Assembly: GCA_945957495.1 (NCBI GenBank) | Contig: CAMFLG010000062.1 | Coordinates: 1-10,985 of the forward strand | Source of the DNA: an uncultured Pseudorhodobacter sp. | GTDB lineage: Bacteria > Pseudomonadota > Alphaproteobacteria > Rhodobacterales > Rhodobacteraceae | Direction: 5' to 3' | Length of the DNA stretch: 10,985 bases | Shown here: piece by piece, positions 1-8,017 of the stretch | Layout of the letters: the number at the start of each line of letters is the position of its first letter | Numbering within the stretch: position 1 is the stretch's first letter | Program-made: the position numbers and the translations under genes | Notes under the pieces: model-generated | The model's database searches: none | Told to the model about the DNA's origin: nothing | Seen by the model: only the letters and a program-made list of their open reading frames with translations

Positions 1-19
1 GTCCGGGGCAGAGCCCCGG
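1..19 (-). repeat. GC-rich hairpin repeat, copy 1, after the sarcosine dehydrogenase-like gene
   Basis: The unit GTCCGGGGCAGAGCCCCGG occurs here and again at 2509-2527, identical over 19 bases. It folds as a perfect 7-bp stem (CCGGGGC/GCCCCGG, 3-17 plus flanks) with a 3-base loop. It lies 7 bases past the stop codon of the minus-strand gene that ends at 27. The window ends here, so any T-run beyond it cannot be seen. It probably acts as a transcription terminator or a 3'-end stabilising hairpin. It could also be a dispersed REP-like element; two copies cannot separate these. Confidence 0.7.
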
Positions 20-26
20 CGGCTGA

Positions 27-2474
27 TCAGGCGCGCACCCGTTCGGATTTCGGATCATACATCGGCACCAGCGAGGCTATGGCCGCATGCCGCACCCCCG
101 CCACTTCAATCTCGTAGTTCGACGCCAGAACCTCGGCATCGCTTTGTCCCTTGCAAGGAACATAGCCCATGCCCACCGCACCGCCAAGGAAATGCCCATA
201 GGCGCCCGACGTGACCGGCCCGATGATCTTGCCATCGCGCACCAGCGCCTCGTTGTGAAACAGCAACGGCTCCGGATCGGTCAGGCGGAACTGCAGCATC
301 TTGCGATCCAGCCCCGCCTCCTGTTTTTTCAGCACCGCATCGCGGCCAAGGAAGGCGGGCTTTTTCTTGCTGACACTGAACCCCAGCCCCGCCTCCAGCA
401 CATGATCCTCGTCGGTGATGTCATGGCCCCAGTGCCGGTAAGCCTTTTCAATCCGGCAGCTGTCCAGCGTGTGCAGCCCGCACAGCTTCAACCCCAGATC
501 CGCGCCCGCCTCTTCCAGCGCCTCGAACACATGCGCGGTCTGATCAGAGCTTGCGTAAATCTCCCAACCCAGTTCACCGACGTAAGTGACGCGATGCGCG
601 CGGGCCAATCCCATGCCAATCTCGATTTCCTTTGAGGTACCAAAGGGATGCGCGGCGTTGCTGAAGTCTGCCGGTGATACCTTTTGCATCAGATCGCGCG
701 CCCTCGGCCCCATGACGCACAGCACCGATTCCGCAGCCGTCATATCGGTGATCACCGCAAAGGCATCGCCAACATGGCTCCGCAGCCAGGCCAGATTGCG
801 CTGCAACGTCGCCCCCGGCACCACCAGCAGATAGGCGGTTTCCGACAGTCGCGTCACCGTAAGATCGGCCTCTATCCCCCCGCGATCATTCAGGAACATG
901 GTGTAAACGATCTTGCCCGCCGCCACATCCATTTCCGCCGAACACACCCGGTTCAGGAAGGCGCAAGCGTCGCGCCCCTCGACCCGGATCTTGCCGAAAG
1001 AGGTCATGTCAAAGAAACCAACCCCGTTTCGCACCGCCAGATGCTCTGCCTTCTGGTTTTCAAACCAGTTCTGCCGCTTCCAGCTATAGTTGTACGCTTG
1101 TTCTTGACCCGGATTGGCGAACCAGTTCGCCCGCTCCCACCCCGCCACTTCGCCAAAAACCGCGCCGCGCGCTTTCAGGTGGTCATGCAGCGGCGTCCGC
1201 CGCACGCCCCGCGCGGTTTCCACCTGCCGATAGGGGAAATGATCGGCGTAAAGCAGGCCCAGCGTTTCGCTCACCCGCTCTTTCAGATACTTGCGATTGC
1301 GTTGGAACGGCTGCGCCCGGCGGATATCCACCTCCCACAGATCAAACGGCGCCTCGCCCTCGACGATCCAATGCGCCAGCGCCATGCCAGCCCCGCCCGA
1401 CCCGGCGATACCGACAGAATTATACCCCGCCGCCACCCAATAGCCGCCCAGTTCCGGCGCCTCGCCCAAGTAATAGCGGTCATCCGGGGTGAAACTCTCT
1501 GGCCCGTTGAAGAAGGTATGAATCCCCGCCGTCTGAAACAGCGGCATCCGGTTCATCGCATCCTCAAGGATCGGCTGGAAATGGTCCCAATCCTCGGGCA
1601 GCGTGTCGAACATGAAATCCTCACGGATGCCGCCCATGCCCCAGGGTTTCGCCTTGGGCTCGAACGCCCCGATCATCATTTTCCCTGCATCGGATTTGTA
1701 ATAGGCGCATTCGTCCGGCACCCGCAGCACCGGCAGATGGCCCAGGCCCTGCACCGGCTCTGTGATCAGATAGAAATGCTCACAGGCGTGCAACGGCAGC
1801 GTGACGCCCGATTGTTCCGCCAGATCGCGCCCCCACATGCCGCCGCAGTTCACCACCACATCGGCGGCGATATGCCCGGGTTCGCCATCGGCATCAACAT
1901 AATCGACCCCGGTGACGCGGCCCGCCGCCTTGGTCACGCCCACCACCTTGGTATGTTCGAAAATCTGCGCGCCCCGCATCCGCGCGCCCTTGGCCAAGGC
2001 CATGGCGATGTTGGCCGGATCGCATTGCCCATCCAGTGGCAAATGCACCGCCCCCACCACGTCCGTAACGTTCAGATGCGGATACATCGCCTTCACCTCC
2101 GAAGGCGAAATCTCTGACACATCCACATCGAAAATCCGCGCCACCGTCGCCTGCCGCAACAGCTCTTCCCGGCGATGTTCGGTCAGCGCGACAGAGATCG
2201 ACCCGACCTGCCGCATCCCCGTCTCGACCCCGGTTTCGGCCGCAAGCTTCACATAAAGATCGGCGGAATATTTCGCCAGCCGCGTCATGTTGGCCGATCC
2301 GCGCAACTGCCCGATCAGCCCCGCCGCGTGCCAGGTGGTGCCCGAAGTCAGCTGCTTGCGCTCCAACAGCACCACATCCGTCCAGCCCATCTTGGCCAGA
2401 TGATAGGCCACCGAACAGCCCGACACCCCGCCGCCAATCACCACCGCCCGCGCCTGTTTTGGGATCTGAGCCAT
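27..2474 (-). CDS. FAD-dependent, GcvT-domain demethylating dehydrogenase, sarcosine dehydrogenase-like
   Basis: An 815-residue protein of the sarcosine/dimethylglycine dehydrogenase family, which oxidises N-methyl groups and passes the carbon to tetrahydrofolate. The N-terminal half is a DAO-type FAD domain: a Rossmann motif (GGGVSG, G14-G19), Glu38 for the FAD ribose, and TTWHAAG with His49, the expected covalent flavin residue. GPESFTPD near 323-330 and an FAO_M-like linker (about 370-425) follow. The C-terminal half is GcvT-like: GWERANWF near 444, GGIEADLTV with Asp537 at the expected folate-site acid, GELGWE near 630, and a GCV_T C-terminal barrel to the end. Length and motifs resemble animal sarcosine dehydrogenase more than dimethylglycine dehydrogenase, but the substrate is inferred. 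No signal peptide is seen, so it is cytoplasmic. The ATG at 2474 is preceded directly by an in-frame GTG at 2477; the ribosome site is weak (GAAAG). It lies 59 bases after the paralogous gene and is probably co-transcribed. Confidence 0.87.
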   Translation of the reverse strand: MAQIPKQARAVVIGGGVSGCSVAYHLAKMGWTDVVLLERKQLTSGTTWHAAGLIGQLRGSANMTRLAKYSADLYVKLAAETGVETGMRQVGSISVALTEHRREELLRQATVARIFDVDVSEISPSEVKAMYPHLNVTDVVGAVHLPLDGQCDPANIAMALAKGARMRGAQIFEHTKVVGVTKAAGRVTGVDYVDADGEPGHIAADVVVNCGGMWGRDLAEQSGVTLPLHACEHFYLITEPVQGLGHLPVLRVPDECAYYKSDAGKMMIGAFEPKAKPWGMGGIREDFMFDTLPEDWDHFQPILEDAMNRMPLFQTAGIHTFFNGPESFTPDDRYYLGEAPELGGYWVAAGYNSVGIAGSGGAGMALAHWIVEGEAPFDLWEVDIRRAQPFQRNRKYLKERVSETLGLLYADHFPYRQVETARGVRRTPLHDHLKARGAVFGEVAGWERANWFANPGQEQAYNYSWKRQNWFENQKAEHLAVRNGVGFFDMTSFGKIRVEGRDACAFLNRVCSAEMDVAAGKIVYTMFLNDRGGIEADLTVTRLSETAYLLVVPGATLQRNLAWLRSHVGDAFAVITDMTAAESVLCVMGPRARDLMQKVSPADFSNAAHPFGTSKEIEIGMGLARAHRVTYVGELGWEIYASSDQTAHVFEALEEAGADLGLKLCGLHTLDSCRIEKAYRHWGHDITDEDHVLEAGLGFSVSKKKPAFLGRDAVLKKQEAGLDRKMLQFRLTDPEPLLFHNEALVRDGKIIGPVTSGAYGHFLGGAVGMGYVPCKGQSDAEVLASNYEIEVAGVRHAAIASLVPMYDPKSERVRA

Positions 2475-2508
2475 CACTTGTCTTTCATCTGTTCATAAAT
2501 ATCCCGGG

Positions 2509-2527
2509 GTCCGGGGCAGAGCCCCGG
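2509..2527 (-). terminator. GC-rich hairpin repeat, copy 2, between the two dehydrogenase genes
   Basis: Second copy of the 19-base repeat at 1-19, placed 6 bases after the stop codon of the dimethylglycine dehydrogenase-like gene. The stem is CCGGGGC/GCCCCGG with loop AGA on the plus strand (TCT in the mRNA). Extra flanking CCCGGGG (2503-2509) gives alternative pairings. On the transcribed strand it is followed by GGGATATTTATG rather than a run of T, so it is not a textbook intrinsic terminator. It may be a partial terminator or a processing/stability element that sets the ratio of the two products. Confidence 0.55.
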
Positions 2528-2533
2528 GGTCTG

Positions 2534-4975
2534 TCACGCGCGGATGCGCGCGTTCTTTGCGTCCCACAGCGGCGCATCTTCCTGCACCACCGCCGGATAG
2601 CGGGTGCCGAAAATTTCCACCTCAACCCGGGTTCCGGGCTGGTTCAGATCGGTGCGCAACATGCCCAGCGCGATACAGGCGCCAACGCGGTGGCCGTAGT
2701 AGCCAGAGGTGGTTTCCCCCACCACTTTGCCCTCATGCCAGATGGTGGACATATAGGGCGGGTCCATCTCGCCCGCGTCCACCACCAGCGTACAGAACCG
2801 TTTGGAAACCCCGGCCTGCTTTTCTGCCGCCAAGGCAGCCTTGCCGCGGAATTCGGGCTTGGCCCAGTCAACAAACCGCTCCAACCCACCCTGCAGCACG
2901 GTGTAATCGGTGGAAAGATCGCCCTTCCACGCCCGATAGCCTTTTTCGATCCGCAGCGAATTCAGCGCGAACATGCCAAAGGGTTTCAGCCCCATCGGCA
3001 CCCCTGCCGCCATCACCGCATCCCAGACGCGGGCCGTATCGCCTACTTTCGAATGAATCTCCCAGCCCAGTTCGCCCGCAAACGACACCCGCATCAGGAA
3101 CACTTCCGCCCCGGCGATATGCGCGGTCTGGAAGGTCAGCCAGCCCTTCGAAAGGTCAGCATCCGACACCGCCGCAAGAATATCGCGCGACTTTGGCCCG
3201 GTCAGGATTTGCGTGGACCATTGCTCGGTGCCTTCGGTCAGGCTTAGCCCCGCGTCCAGATGGTTCACCAGCCAATCGCGGTCATGCACCTGCGCAGTGG
3301 CGGCGGTGATCAAAAGCAATTCATCCTCGCCCAGCCGCGCCACCGACATCTCGGTCACGATGCGGCCCTTGTCATCGGCGAAATAAGCCAGCCCCAGCCG
3401 CCCCACATTCGGCACCTTGCCGGTGATCTGCCGCGCGAGCCAGGCCGTCGCCCCCGCGCCCTTGATGACAAAACGGGAAAAGCCCGGCAGGTCCAGAATC
3501 CCCGCCGCATCGCGCACGGCCTCGCATTCGGCCTTTACCGCCGCGAACCACGGGCCTTGGCGTTTCCACGTCCGCTGCGCCGCCTCAGACAGGTCATCGC
3601 CCGGGCGCGCGTACCACAGCGCGCGTTCCCAGCCGTTATAGGGGCCGAACTGGCCACCCAAGGCCTTGGTGCGGTCATGCACCGCCGACAGCTTCTTGTC
3701 GCGCCCCTCGGGCCAGGCGTGGTGCGGGAAGTGGATGGCATATTCGTGGCCATACACCTCCATGCCCTTCTTGATGCAGTAGTCCTGATCCTCGAACCCG
3801 GTAAAACGGCGCGGATCGCAAGACCACATGTCCCATTCGGTCGCACCTTGGGTGATCCATTCCGCCAGCACCTTGCCCGCGCCCCCCGCCTGACAAATGC
3901 CAAAGGTGAACACGCAAGCCTCGAACGCATTCGGCACCCCGGGCATCGGCCCGATCAGCGGGTTGCCGTCGGGGGTGTAGGGGATCGGGCCGTTGATCAC
4001 CTTGGTCAGGGGTGCCGTCGCCAACAGGGGCACGCGCGCCATGGCGTCATTGATGTGCCATTCCAACCGCTCCAGATCATCGGGGAACAGTTGAAAACTG
4101 AAATCCTCGGGGAAAGGATCGTCCTTGCTGATCCAATGCGCCTTGCAATTGCCCTCATAGGGGCCAAGGTTGAAGCCGTTCTTTTCTTGCCGCAGGTAGT
4201 AGGATGAGTCCACGTCGCGCAGCAGCGGCAGCTTGTGACCCACCTCTTTCGTGCGCGCCTCAACCTCGGGGATGGTGTCGAACAGCATGTATTGGTGGCT
4301 CATCACCATCATCGGCACGTCGCGGCCAAACCACTTGCCAACCTCACGCGCGTAATACCCTGCCGCGTTGACCACGATTTCACAGCGAATATCGCCCTTG
4401 TGGGTTTCCACTACCCACTCTTCACCCTCGCGCCGCACGCCGGTCGCCGGGCAGAAGCGTTCGATCCTTGCGCCCATCTGGCGCGCGCCCTTGGCCAGCG
4501 CCTGCGTCAGCTGCGCCGGGTCAATGTCACCATCGTAGGGGTCATAAAGTGCGCCCACCAGGTCATGCGTGGCGATGAAAGGGTAAACTTCGGCAATCTG
4601 ATCGGGCGTCAGGATCTTCAGATCCATACCCTGATAGCGGCCCATGCCAACCACGCGCTGAAACTCTTGCAGGCGTTCGGGCGTATGCGCCAAGCGGACC
4701 GAGCCGGTGACGTTGTAGTTCATCGGGTAATCAACCGCCTCGCCCAAGCCACGGTAAAGCTCTGCCGAATAGCGCTGCATGTTCATGATCGACCAGGACG
4801 AGGAAAACGTCGGCACGTTGCCCGCCGCATGCCAGGTGGACCCGGCGGTCAGTTCGTTTTTCTCCAGCAAAACAACATCGGTCCAGCCGGCCTTGCACAG
4901 ATGATACAGGCTCGAGGCGCCAACGGCCCCGCCGCCGATGATCACGACACGCGCGGAAGTGGGGAAATCAGCCAT
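2534..4975 (-). CDS. FAD-dependent, GcvT-domain demethylating dehydrogenase, dimethylglycine dehydrogenase-like
   Basis: An 813-residue paralogue of its downstream neighbour with the same architecture. The FAD domain has GGGAVG (G14-G19), Glu38 and GSTWHAAG with His49 as the likely covalent flavin residue. PLLRDVDSSYYLRQE and NGPIPYTPDG follow and resemble mammalian dimethylglycine dehydrogenase. An FAO_M-like linker is followed by a GcvT half with GWERALWY near 445, GELGWE near 632 and a C-terminal barrel ending at RIRA. The acid aligned with Asp537 of the neighbour is Glu542 (GRIVTEMSV). The expected reaction is oxidative N-demethylation with carbon transfer to tetrahydrofolate in the cytoplasm; N,N-dimethylglycine is the likeliest substrate but other N-methyl amines are possible. 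An in-frame extension to 5029 exists, but ATG 4975 is chosen because GGAG lies 6 bases upstream, family homology starts here, and the extension would cross the -10 box. The gene is divergent from lysR. Confidence 0.87.
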   Translation of the reverse strand: MADFPTSARVVIIGGGAVGASSLYHLCKAGWTDVVLLEKNELTAGSTWHAAGNVPTFSSSWSIMNMQRYSAELYRGLGEAVDYPMNYNVTGSVRLAHTPERLQEFQRVVGMGRYQGMDLKILTPDQIAEVYPFIATHDLVGALYDPYDGDIDPAQLTQALAKGARQMGARIERFCPATGVRREGEEWVVETHKGDIRCEIVVNAAGYYAREVGKWFGRDVPMMVMSHQYMLFDTIPEVEARTKEVGHKLPLLRDVDSSYYLRQEKNGFNLGPYEGNCKAHWISKDDPFPEDFSFQLFPDDLERLEWHINDAMARVPLLATAPLTKVINGPIPYTPDGNPLIGPMPGVPNAFEACVFTFGICQAGGAGKVLAEWITQGATEWDMWSCDPRRFTGFEDQDYCIKKGMEVYGHEYAIHFPHHAWPEGRDKKLSAVHDRTKALGGQFGPYNGWERALWYARPGDDLSEAAQRTWKRQGPWFAAVKAECEAVRDAAGILDLPGFSRFVIKGAGATAWLARQITGKVPNVGRLGLAYFADDKGRIVTEMSVARLGEDELLLITAATAQVHDRDWLVNHLDAGLSLTEGTEQWSTQILTGPKSRDILAAVSDADLSKGWLTFQTAHIAGAEVFLMRVSFAGELGWEIHSKVGDTARVWDAVMAAGVPMGLKPFGMFALNSLRIEKGYRAWKGDLSTDYTVLQGGLERFVDWAKPEFRGKAALAAEKQAGVSKRFCTLVVDAGEMDPPYMSTIWHEGKVVGETTSGYYGHRVGACIALGMLRTDLNQPGTRVEVEIFGTRYPAVVQEDAPLWDAKNARIRA

Positions 4976-4981
4976 GTTTTG

Positions 4982-4985
4982 CTCC
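4982..4985 (-). promoter_or_regulatory. ribosome binding site that decides the start of the dimethylglycine dehydrogenase-like gene
   Basis: CTCC on the plus strand reads GGAG in the mRNA, with 6 bases between it and the ATG at 4975. It favours this start over the in-frame ATG at 5029, which would add 18 residues (MKVHPAKR...) with no resemblance to the family. Confidence 0.7.
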
Positions 4986-5000
4986 GTCAGATTTTCGCAG

Positions 5001-5029
5001 ACTATCCGCTTTGCTGGATGCACTTTCAA
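5001..5029 (-). promoter_or_regulatory. sigma70-like promoter for the dehydrogenase gene pair
   Basis: Read on the minus strand, TTGAAA (5029-5024; 5 of 6 to consensus) is followed after exactly 17 bases by GATAGT (5006-5001; 4 of 6). Transcription would start near 4994, giving a leader of about 19 bases that still contains the GGAG ribosome site. The -35 box lies inside the palindrome at 5024-5039. This is a sequence prediction only. Confidence 0.55.
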
Positions 5030-5053
5030 TTCGCTGAAAATTCCCCTATTGAA
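5024..5053. promoter_or_regulatory. candidate LysR-type regulator binding region
   Basis: TTTCA (5024-5028) and TGAAA (5035-5039) form a perfect inverted repeat around 6 bases. TTCAAT (5025-5030) and ATTGAA (5048-5053) form a second inverted repeat around 17 bases that shares the same left arm. T5026 and A5038 fit the T-N11-A spacing usual for LysR boxes. The region lies between lysR and the divergent dehydrogenase gene and covers the predicted -35 box, which suits a regulator controlling both directions. Binding is inferred from position and symmetry. Confidence 0.45.
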
Positions 5054-5087
5054 CGGAAAAGCCGATCAGACGAAGGGGCGCGCGCCA

Positions 5088-6005
5088 ATGCAAATCGAAC
5101 TGCTGGACACCTTTCTGGACCTTGCCGAAACCCGCAGCTTTCACCGCACCGCCGAACGGCTGGGGGTGACGCAATCCACCGTCTCGGCCCGACTGCAATC
5201 GCTGGAACAGGCGCTGGGATCGCGGCTGTTCACCCGATCCCGCGCAGGCACCGAACTGACCACCGAAGGCGCGCGGTTCGAGGCGCATGCCCGCACCCTG
5301 CGCCACGAATGGAACGAGGCAAAGCTGCGCATTCAGGTGCCAAATCAGGGCGCGCATCTGGTGCGGATCGGCATTCAGAACGATCTGGCCACCCAGTTCA
5401 TCGGCAAATGGGTGTCGGGTTTTCGCCGCGCCTTCCGCGACACCACCTTCTATATCGAACCCGACTATTCCAACCAGATGTGCGCCGACCTTTTGACCGG
5501 CAGCCTTGATTTCGCGGTGATGTTCGCCCCCAAACCGCACCCCGACCTTTATTTCGACAATCTGGGCGACGTGCCTTACCGCATGATCAGCAGCGAGACG
5601 GATCATCTGGCCGAGGTGAACCCCGCCACCTTCATCTTTGCGCATTTCTCGCCCGCCTTTGAACATCTGCACCGCCAGATGACGCCGCAGTTCGCCGGGG
5701 CGCAGGTTTCCGTGGGGCAAAGCGCCTCGGTGGTGAACCTTCTGCAAACCATGGGCGGCGCGGGCTATGTGCTAGAGGCCGCCGCCGCCCCCCTGATCGA
5801 AAGCGGCCAGTTCCGCGAGGTGTTCGACGCCCCGCACCTGAACCAGCCGGTCTATGCCGCCATGCACCTGCGCCACCGCGTCAACCCACTGCACCGCCGC
5901 TTGCGCCGGATCGTCTACAAACGCCTGATCAAGGGCGAGGGCGACGGGTCTACACCATTGTCTGAACTCGATACCCCGGAGAATGCGCAAGACGCACCAG
6001 AGTGA
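5088..6005 (+). CDS. LysR-family transcriptional regulator
   Basis: A 305-residue protein, the usual length for the family. Residues 1-60 form the winged helix-turn-helix: ELLDTFLDLAETRSFHRTAE, then LGVTQSTVSARLQSLEQALG as the recognition helix region, and the LFTRS wing. A linker helix (about 62-90) leads to a substrate-binding domain (HLVRIGIQND near 87 through LDFAVMF to the C-terminus). The start at 5088 is supported by AAGGGG at 5073-5078 and by the family start; an open frame extends up to 4938 but runs into the divergent gene. The effector is unknown. Its position divergent from two demethylating dehydrogenases suggests it controls them in response to an N-methylated amine or product. 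The last 18 codons overlap the end of hutC on the other strand. Confidence 0.9.
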   Translation: MQIELLDTFLDLAETRSFHRTAERLGVTQSTVSARLQSLEQALGSRLFTRSRAGTELTTEGARFEAHARTLRHEWNEAKLRIQVPNQGAHLVRIGIQNDLATQFIGKWVSGFRRAFRDTTFYIEPDYSNQMCADLLTGSLDFAVMFAPKPHPDLYFDNLGDVPYRMISSETDHLAEVNPATFIFAHFSPAFEHLHRQMTPQFAGAQVSVGQSASVVNLLQTMGGAGYVLEAAAAPLIESGQFREVFDAPHLNQPVYAAMHLRHRVNPLHRRLRRIVYKRLIKGEGDGSTPLSELDTPENAQDAPE

Positions 6006-6636
6006 TCGCAGCCTCGGCGGTCCAGGTCGTCCGTTCAGTGATGAACAGCGCCCGACCTTCCGCCACGCCCAGCGCCTCTGCCTCGCGCGGGCCAGCCTCT
6101 TCGGCGGAAAAGGCGATGTCGCCGGTGGTGTAGGACACATGCGCCAAAAGCCATTCGTTGGCGCTGATCTGGCCGAAATCAGGCAAAGGCTGGGGCAGAA
6201 CGGCGGGGTTCAGCCAGCGGGTTTCGAACACGAAAGGCTGACCATCCGCCAGATGCAGCGTTTCCAGATAGATCAGCCGCGCCCCCGCCGCCAACCCCAG
6301 CCGCGAGGCAACCGGCACCGGCGGCACGGTTTCACGCTGCAACAATAGCTGGAATCCGTGGCTTTGCCCGCGCGCCTCTACCTCTTGCCGGATCAGCGGA
6401 ATATCCAGCGTGGCCTTGCGCACCGGCAGCATCGCCACCCGCGTGCCCGCCTTGCGCCGCCGCTCCAGCACCCCCGCCAACGCCAGTTCACGCAGCGCCC
6501 GGTTCACCGTGGCGCGCGCGCAGCCGAATTCCAGTGCCAGATCCTCTTCATTCGGGATCAGATCGCCCGGCGGCCATTCCCGCGCCCGGATGCGGCGCAG
6601 CACCTCGGCCCGGATATCTTCCCAACTGTTGATCAC
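5950..6636 (-). CDS. hutC: HutC, GntR/UTRA-family histidine utilisation repressor
   Basis: A 228-residue repressor of the hut genes; urocanate is the known inducer in other bacteria. A GntR winged helix covers residues 6-68: LIPNEEDLALEFGCARATVN, then RALRELALAGVLERR and the AGTRV wing. A UTRA effector domain runs from about 90 to 222 (RLIYLETLHLADGQPFVFE, TERTTW, LVRLAHSPGYRV). GTG 6636 is chosen as start because it overlaps the hutF stop as GTGA, which is typical of translational coupling, and because the GntR domain begins right after it. A longer in-frame reading to 6738 would overlap hutF by over 100 bases with non-family sequence. As second gene of a hutF-hutC unit under the operator at 8029-8048 it should regulate itself. 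Confidence 0.9.
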   Translation of the reverse strand: MINSWEDIRAEVLRRIRAREWPPGDLIPNEEDLALEFGCARATVNRALRELALAGVLERRRKAGTRVAMLPVRKATLDIPLIRQEVEARGQSHGFQLLLQRETVPPVPVASRLGLAAGARLIYLETLHLADGQPFVFETRWLNPAVLPQPLPDFGQISANEWLLAHVSYTTGDIAFSAEEAGPREAEALGVAEGRALFITERTTWTAEAAITLVRLAHSPGYRVQTMV

Positions 6637-8006
6637 AGCGCGGCCCGTGCCCGCGCCATCGCCGCGCGATAGCGGGTGATGATGCGCGCCCGGGCCGCGT
6701 GTTTGCCGCCCGAAACGATGTGCCGCCCTGCTGACCAAACCTCGCTGACCATGCGGTCATCGCCTGCGAAAATGAACGTGTCCAGAATCGTGTCGCCCCG
6801 GCTGGGTTCCAGATCGGGGCCGGAACAATCCAGCGCCATCAGGTCGGCCCATTTGCCCACCGCAATCGCCCCCGCCGCGCGCCCACCTGCCAGCGCCCCG
6901 CCTTCGCAGGCACCCTGATACAGCACCCGCCCGGTGGATCGCCCCGCATCCGCCAGCATCGCCCGCCCCTTCCCCGCCAGCCGCTGCGAGTATTCGTAAA
7001 GCCGCAGCTCCTCGGAAAGACTGATGCGCACGTTGCTGTCCGACCCGACCCCAAACTTGCCCCCCGCCGCGTGAAACCGCACGCCGTCGAAAATCCCGTC
7101 GCCCAGATTGGCCTCGGTAATCGGGCAAAGCCCGGCAATCGCCCCCGAACGCGCCATGGCTTTCGTCTCAAGCGGTTCCATCTGCGTCGCATGGATCAGG
7201 CACCAGCGGCTGTTCATCTGGTGGTTTTCCAGCAGCCATTGCACCGGGCGCAGGCCGGTCGCGGCCTGCACCTCTGTCACCTCGGCCACCTGTTCTGCGA
7301 CGTGAATATGGATCGGCGCCGCGGGCGCAATTGCTTCGGCCATGGCGATGCCTTCGGGGCTGGCCGCGCGCAGCGAATGCGGCGCCACGCCCAGAACCGT
7401 ATCCTCGGGCAACCCGGCCAGCGCCCGCTTTGCCCCCTCCCACAGCCGACCGAACCGATCCAGATCATTGCCAAAGCGCAACTGCCCGGTGGTCAGCGCC
7501 CGCCCGTCGCAGCCGCCACGTTCATACAACACCGGCAGATGCGTCAGCCCCAGACCCGTCTCTGCCGCCGCCGCCGCGATCCGCGCCGTCATCTCGGCCA
7601 GATCGGCATAGGGCGCACCCCCCGGGGCATGGTGCAGATAGTGAAACTCTGCCACGCCCGCATAGCCCGCCTCGGCCATTTCCAGCATCACCATCGCCGC
7701 AATCGCCTGCACATCCTCGGGCGTCAGCCGGTCGAGGAACTTGTACATCAGCGTCCGCCAGGTCCAGAAACTGTCCTGCCCGCCGTTGGCCGCCACCGGC
7801 CCGCGCTTTTCAGTCATCCCGGCCATGGCGCGTTGAAACATGTGCGAATGCAGGTTCACCGCCGCAGGCAGCAGGCAATCCACCCGCTGCCCCATCGGAG
7901 CCGCCCCCTGAACCACCGTGTCGATTCGGCCATTTTTGACCGTCACCGTCACGTCATCGGCCCAACCCTCTGGCAGCAATGCGGTTTTGGCATGGATCAC
8001 AGTCAT
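6633..8006 (-). CDS. hutF: HutF, formimidoylglutamate deiminase
   Basis: A 457-residue amidohydrolase that converts N-formimino-L-glutamate to N-formyl-L-glutamate and ammonia, the route that skips direct hydrolysis to formamide. Motifs in order: NLHSHMFQRAM with metal ligands His53 and His55 and Gln58; HIHVAEQ with His235 and catalytic Glu238; CLIHATQ with His272; GSDSN with Asp323. Spacing matches what I recall for the Pseudomonas enzyme. The ATG at 8006 is chosen (AGG 5 bases upstream); an in-frame TTG at 8024 would add six residues. It leads a minus-strand unit with hutC and is divergent from hutI. A deformylase (HutG) is needed to finish the pathway and is not in the window. Confidence 0.94.
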   Translation of the reverse strand: MTVIHAKTALLPEGWADDVTVTVKNGRIDTVVQGAAPMGQRVDCLLPAAVNLHSHMFQRAMAGMTEKRGPVAANGGQDSFWTWRTLMYKFLDRLTPEDVQAIAAMVMLEMAEAGYAGVAEFHYLHHAPGGAPYADLAEMTARIAAAAAETGLGLTHLPVLYERGGCDGRALTTGQLRFGNDLDRFGRLWEGAKRALAGLPEDTVLGVAPHSLRAASPEGIAMAEAIAPAAPIHIHVAEQVAEVTEVQAATGLRPVQWLLENHQMNSRWCLIHATQMEPLETKAMARSGAIAGLCPITEANLGDGIFDGVRFHAAGGKFGVGSDSNVRISLSEELRLYEYSQRLAGKGRAMLADAGRSTGRVLYQGACEGGALAGGRAAGAIAVGKWADLMALDCSGPDLEPSRGDTILDTFIFAGDDRMVSEVWSAGRHIVSGGKHAARARIITRYRAAMARARAAL

Positions 8007-8017
8007 GGAGGCCTCGC

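Noticed and set aside
684..2117. 477-codon plus-strand open frame opposite the sarcosine dehydrogenase-like gene
   Set aside because: Rich in His, Arg and Pro with no recognisable motif; it mirrors a well-supported gene on the other strand, as expected in high-GC DNA.
2475..2489. Tiny frame ATG AAA GAC AAG TGA whose stop overlaps the ATG at 2474
   Set aside because: Four codons; could be a coupling leader but it also arises easily by chance and has no clear ribosome site.
4976..5029. 18-residue N-terminal extension of the dimethylglycine dehydrogenase-like protein
   Set aside because: It would pass through the predicted -10 box and ignores a good GGAG site in front of ATG 4975.
4235..5509. 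424-codon plus-strand open frame across the lysR promoter
   Set aside because: It covers the antisense of the dehydrogenase and an off-frame part of lysR; no family motif and no ribosome site.
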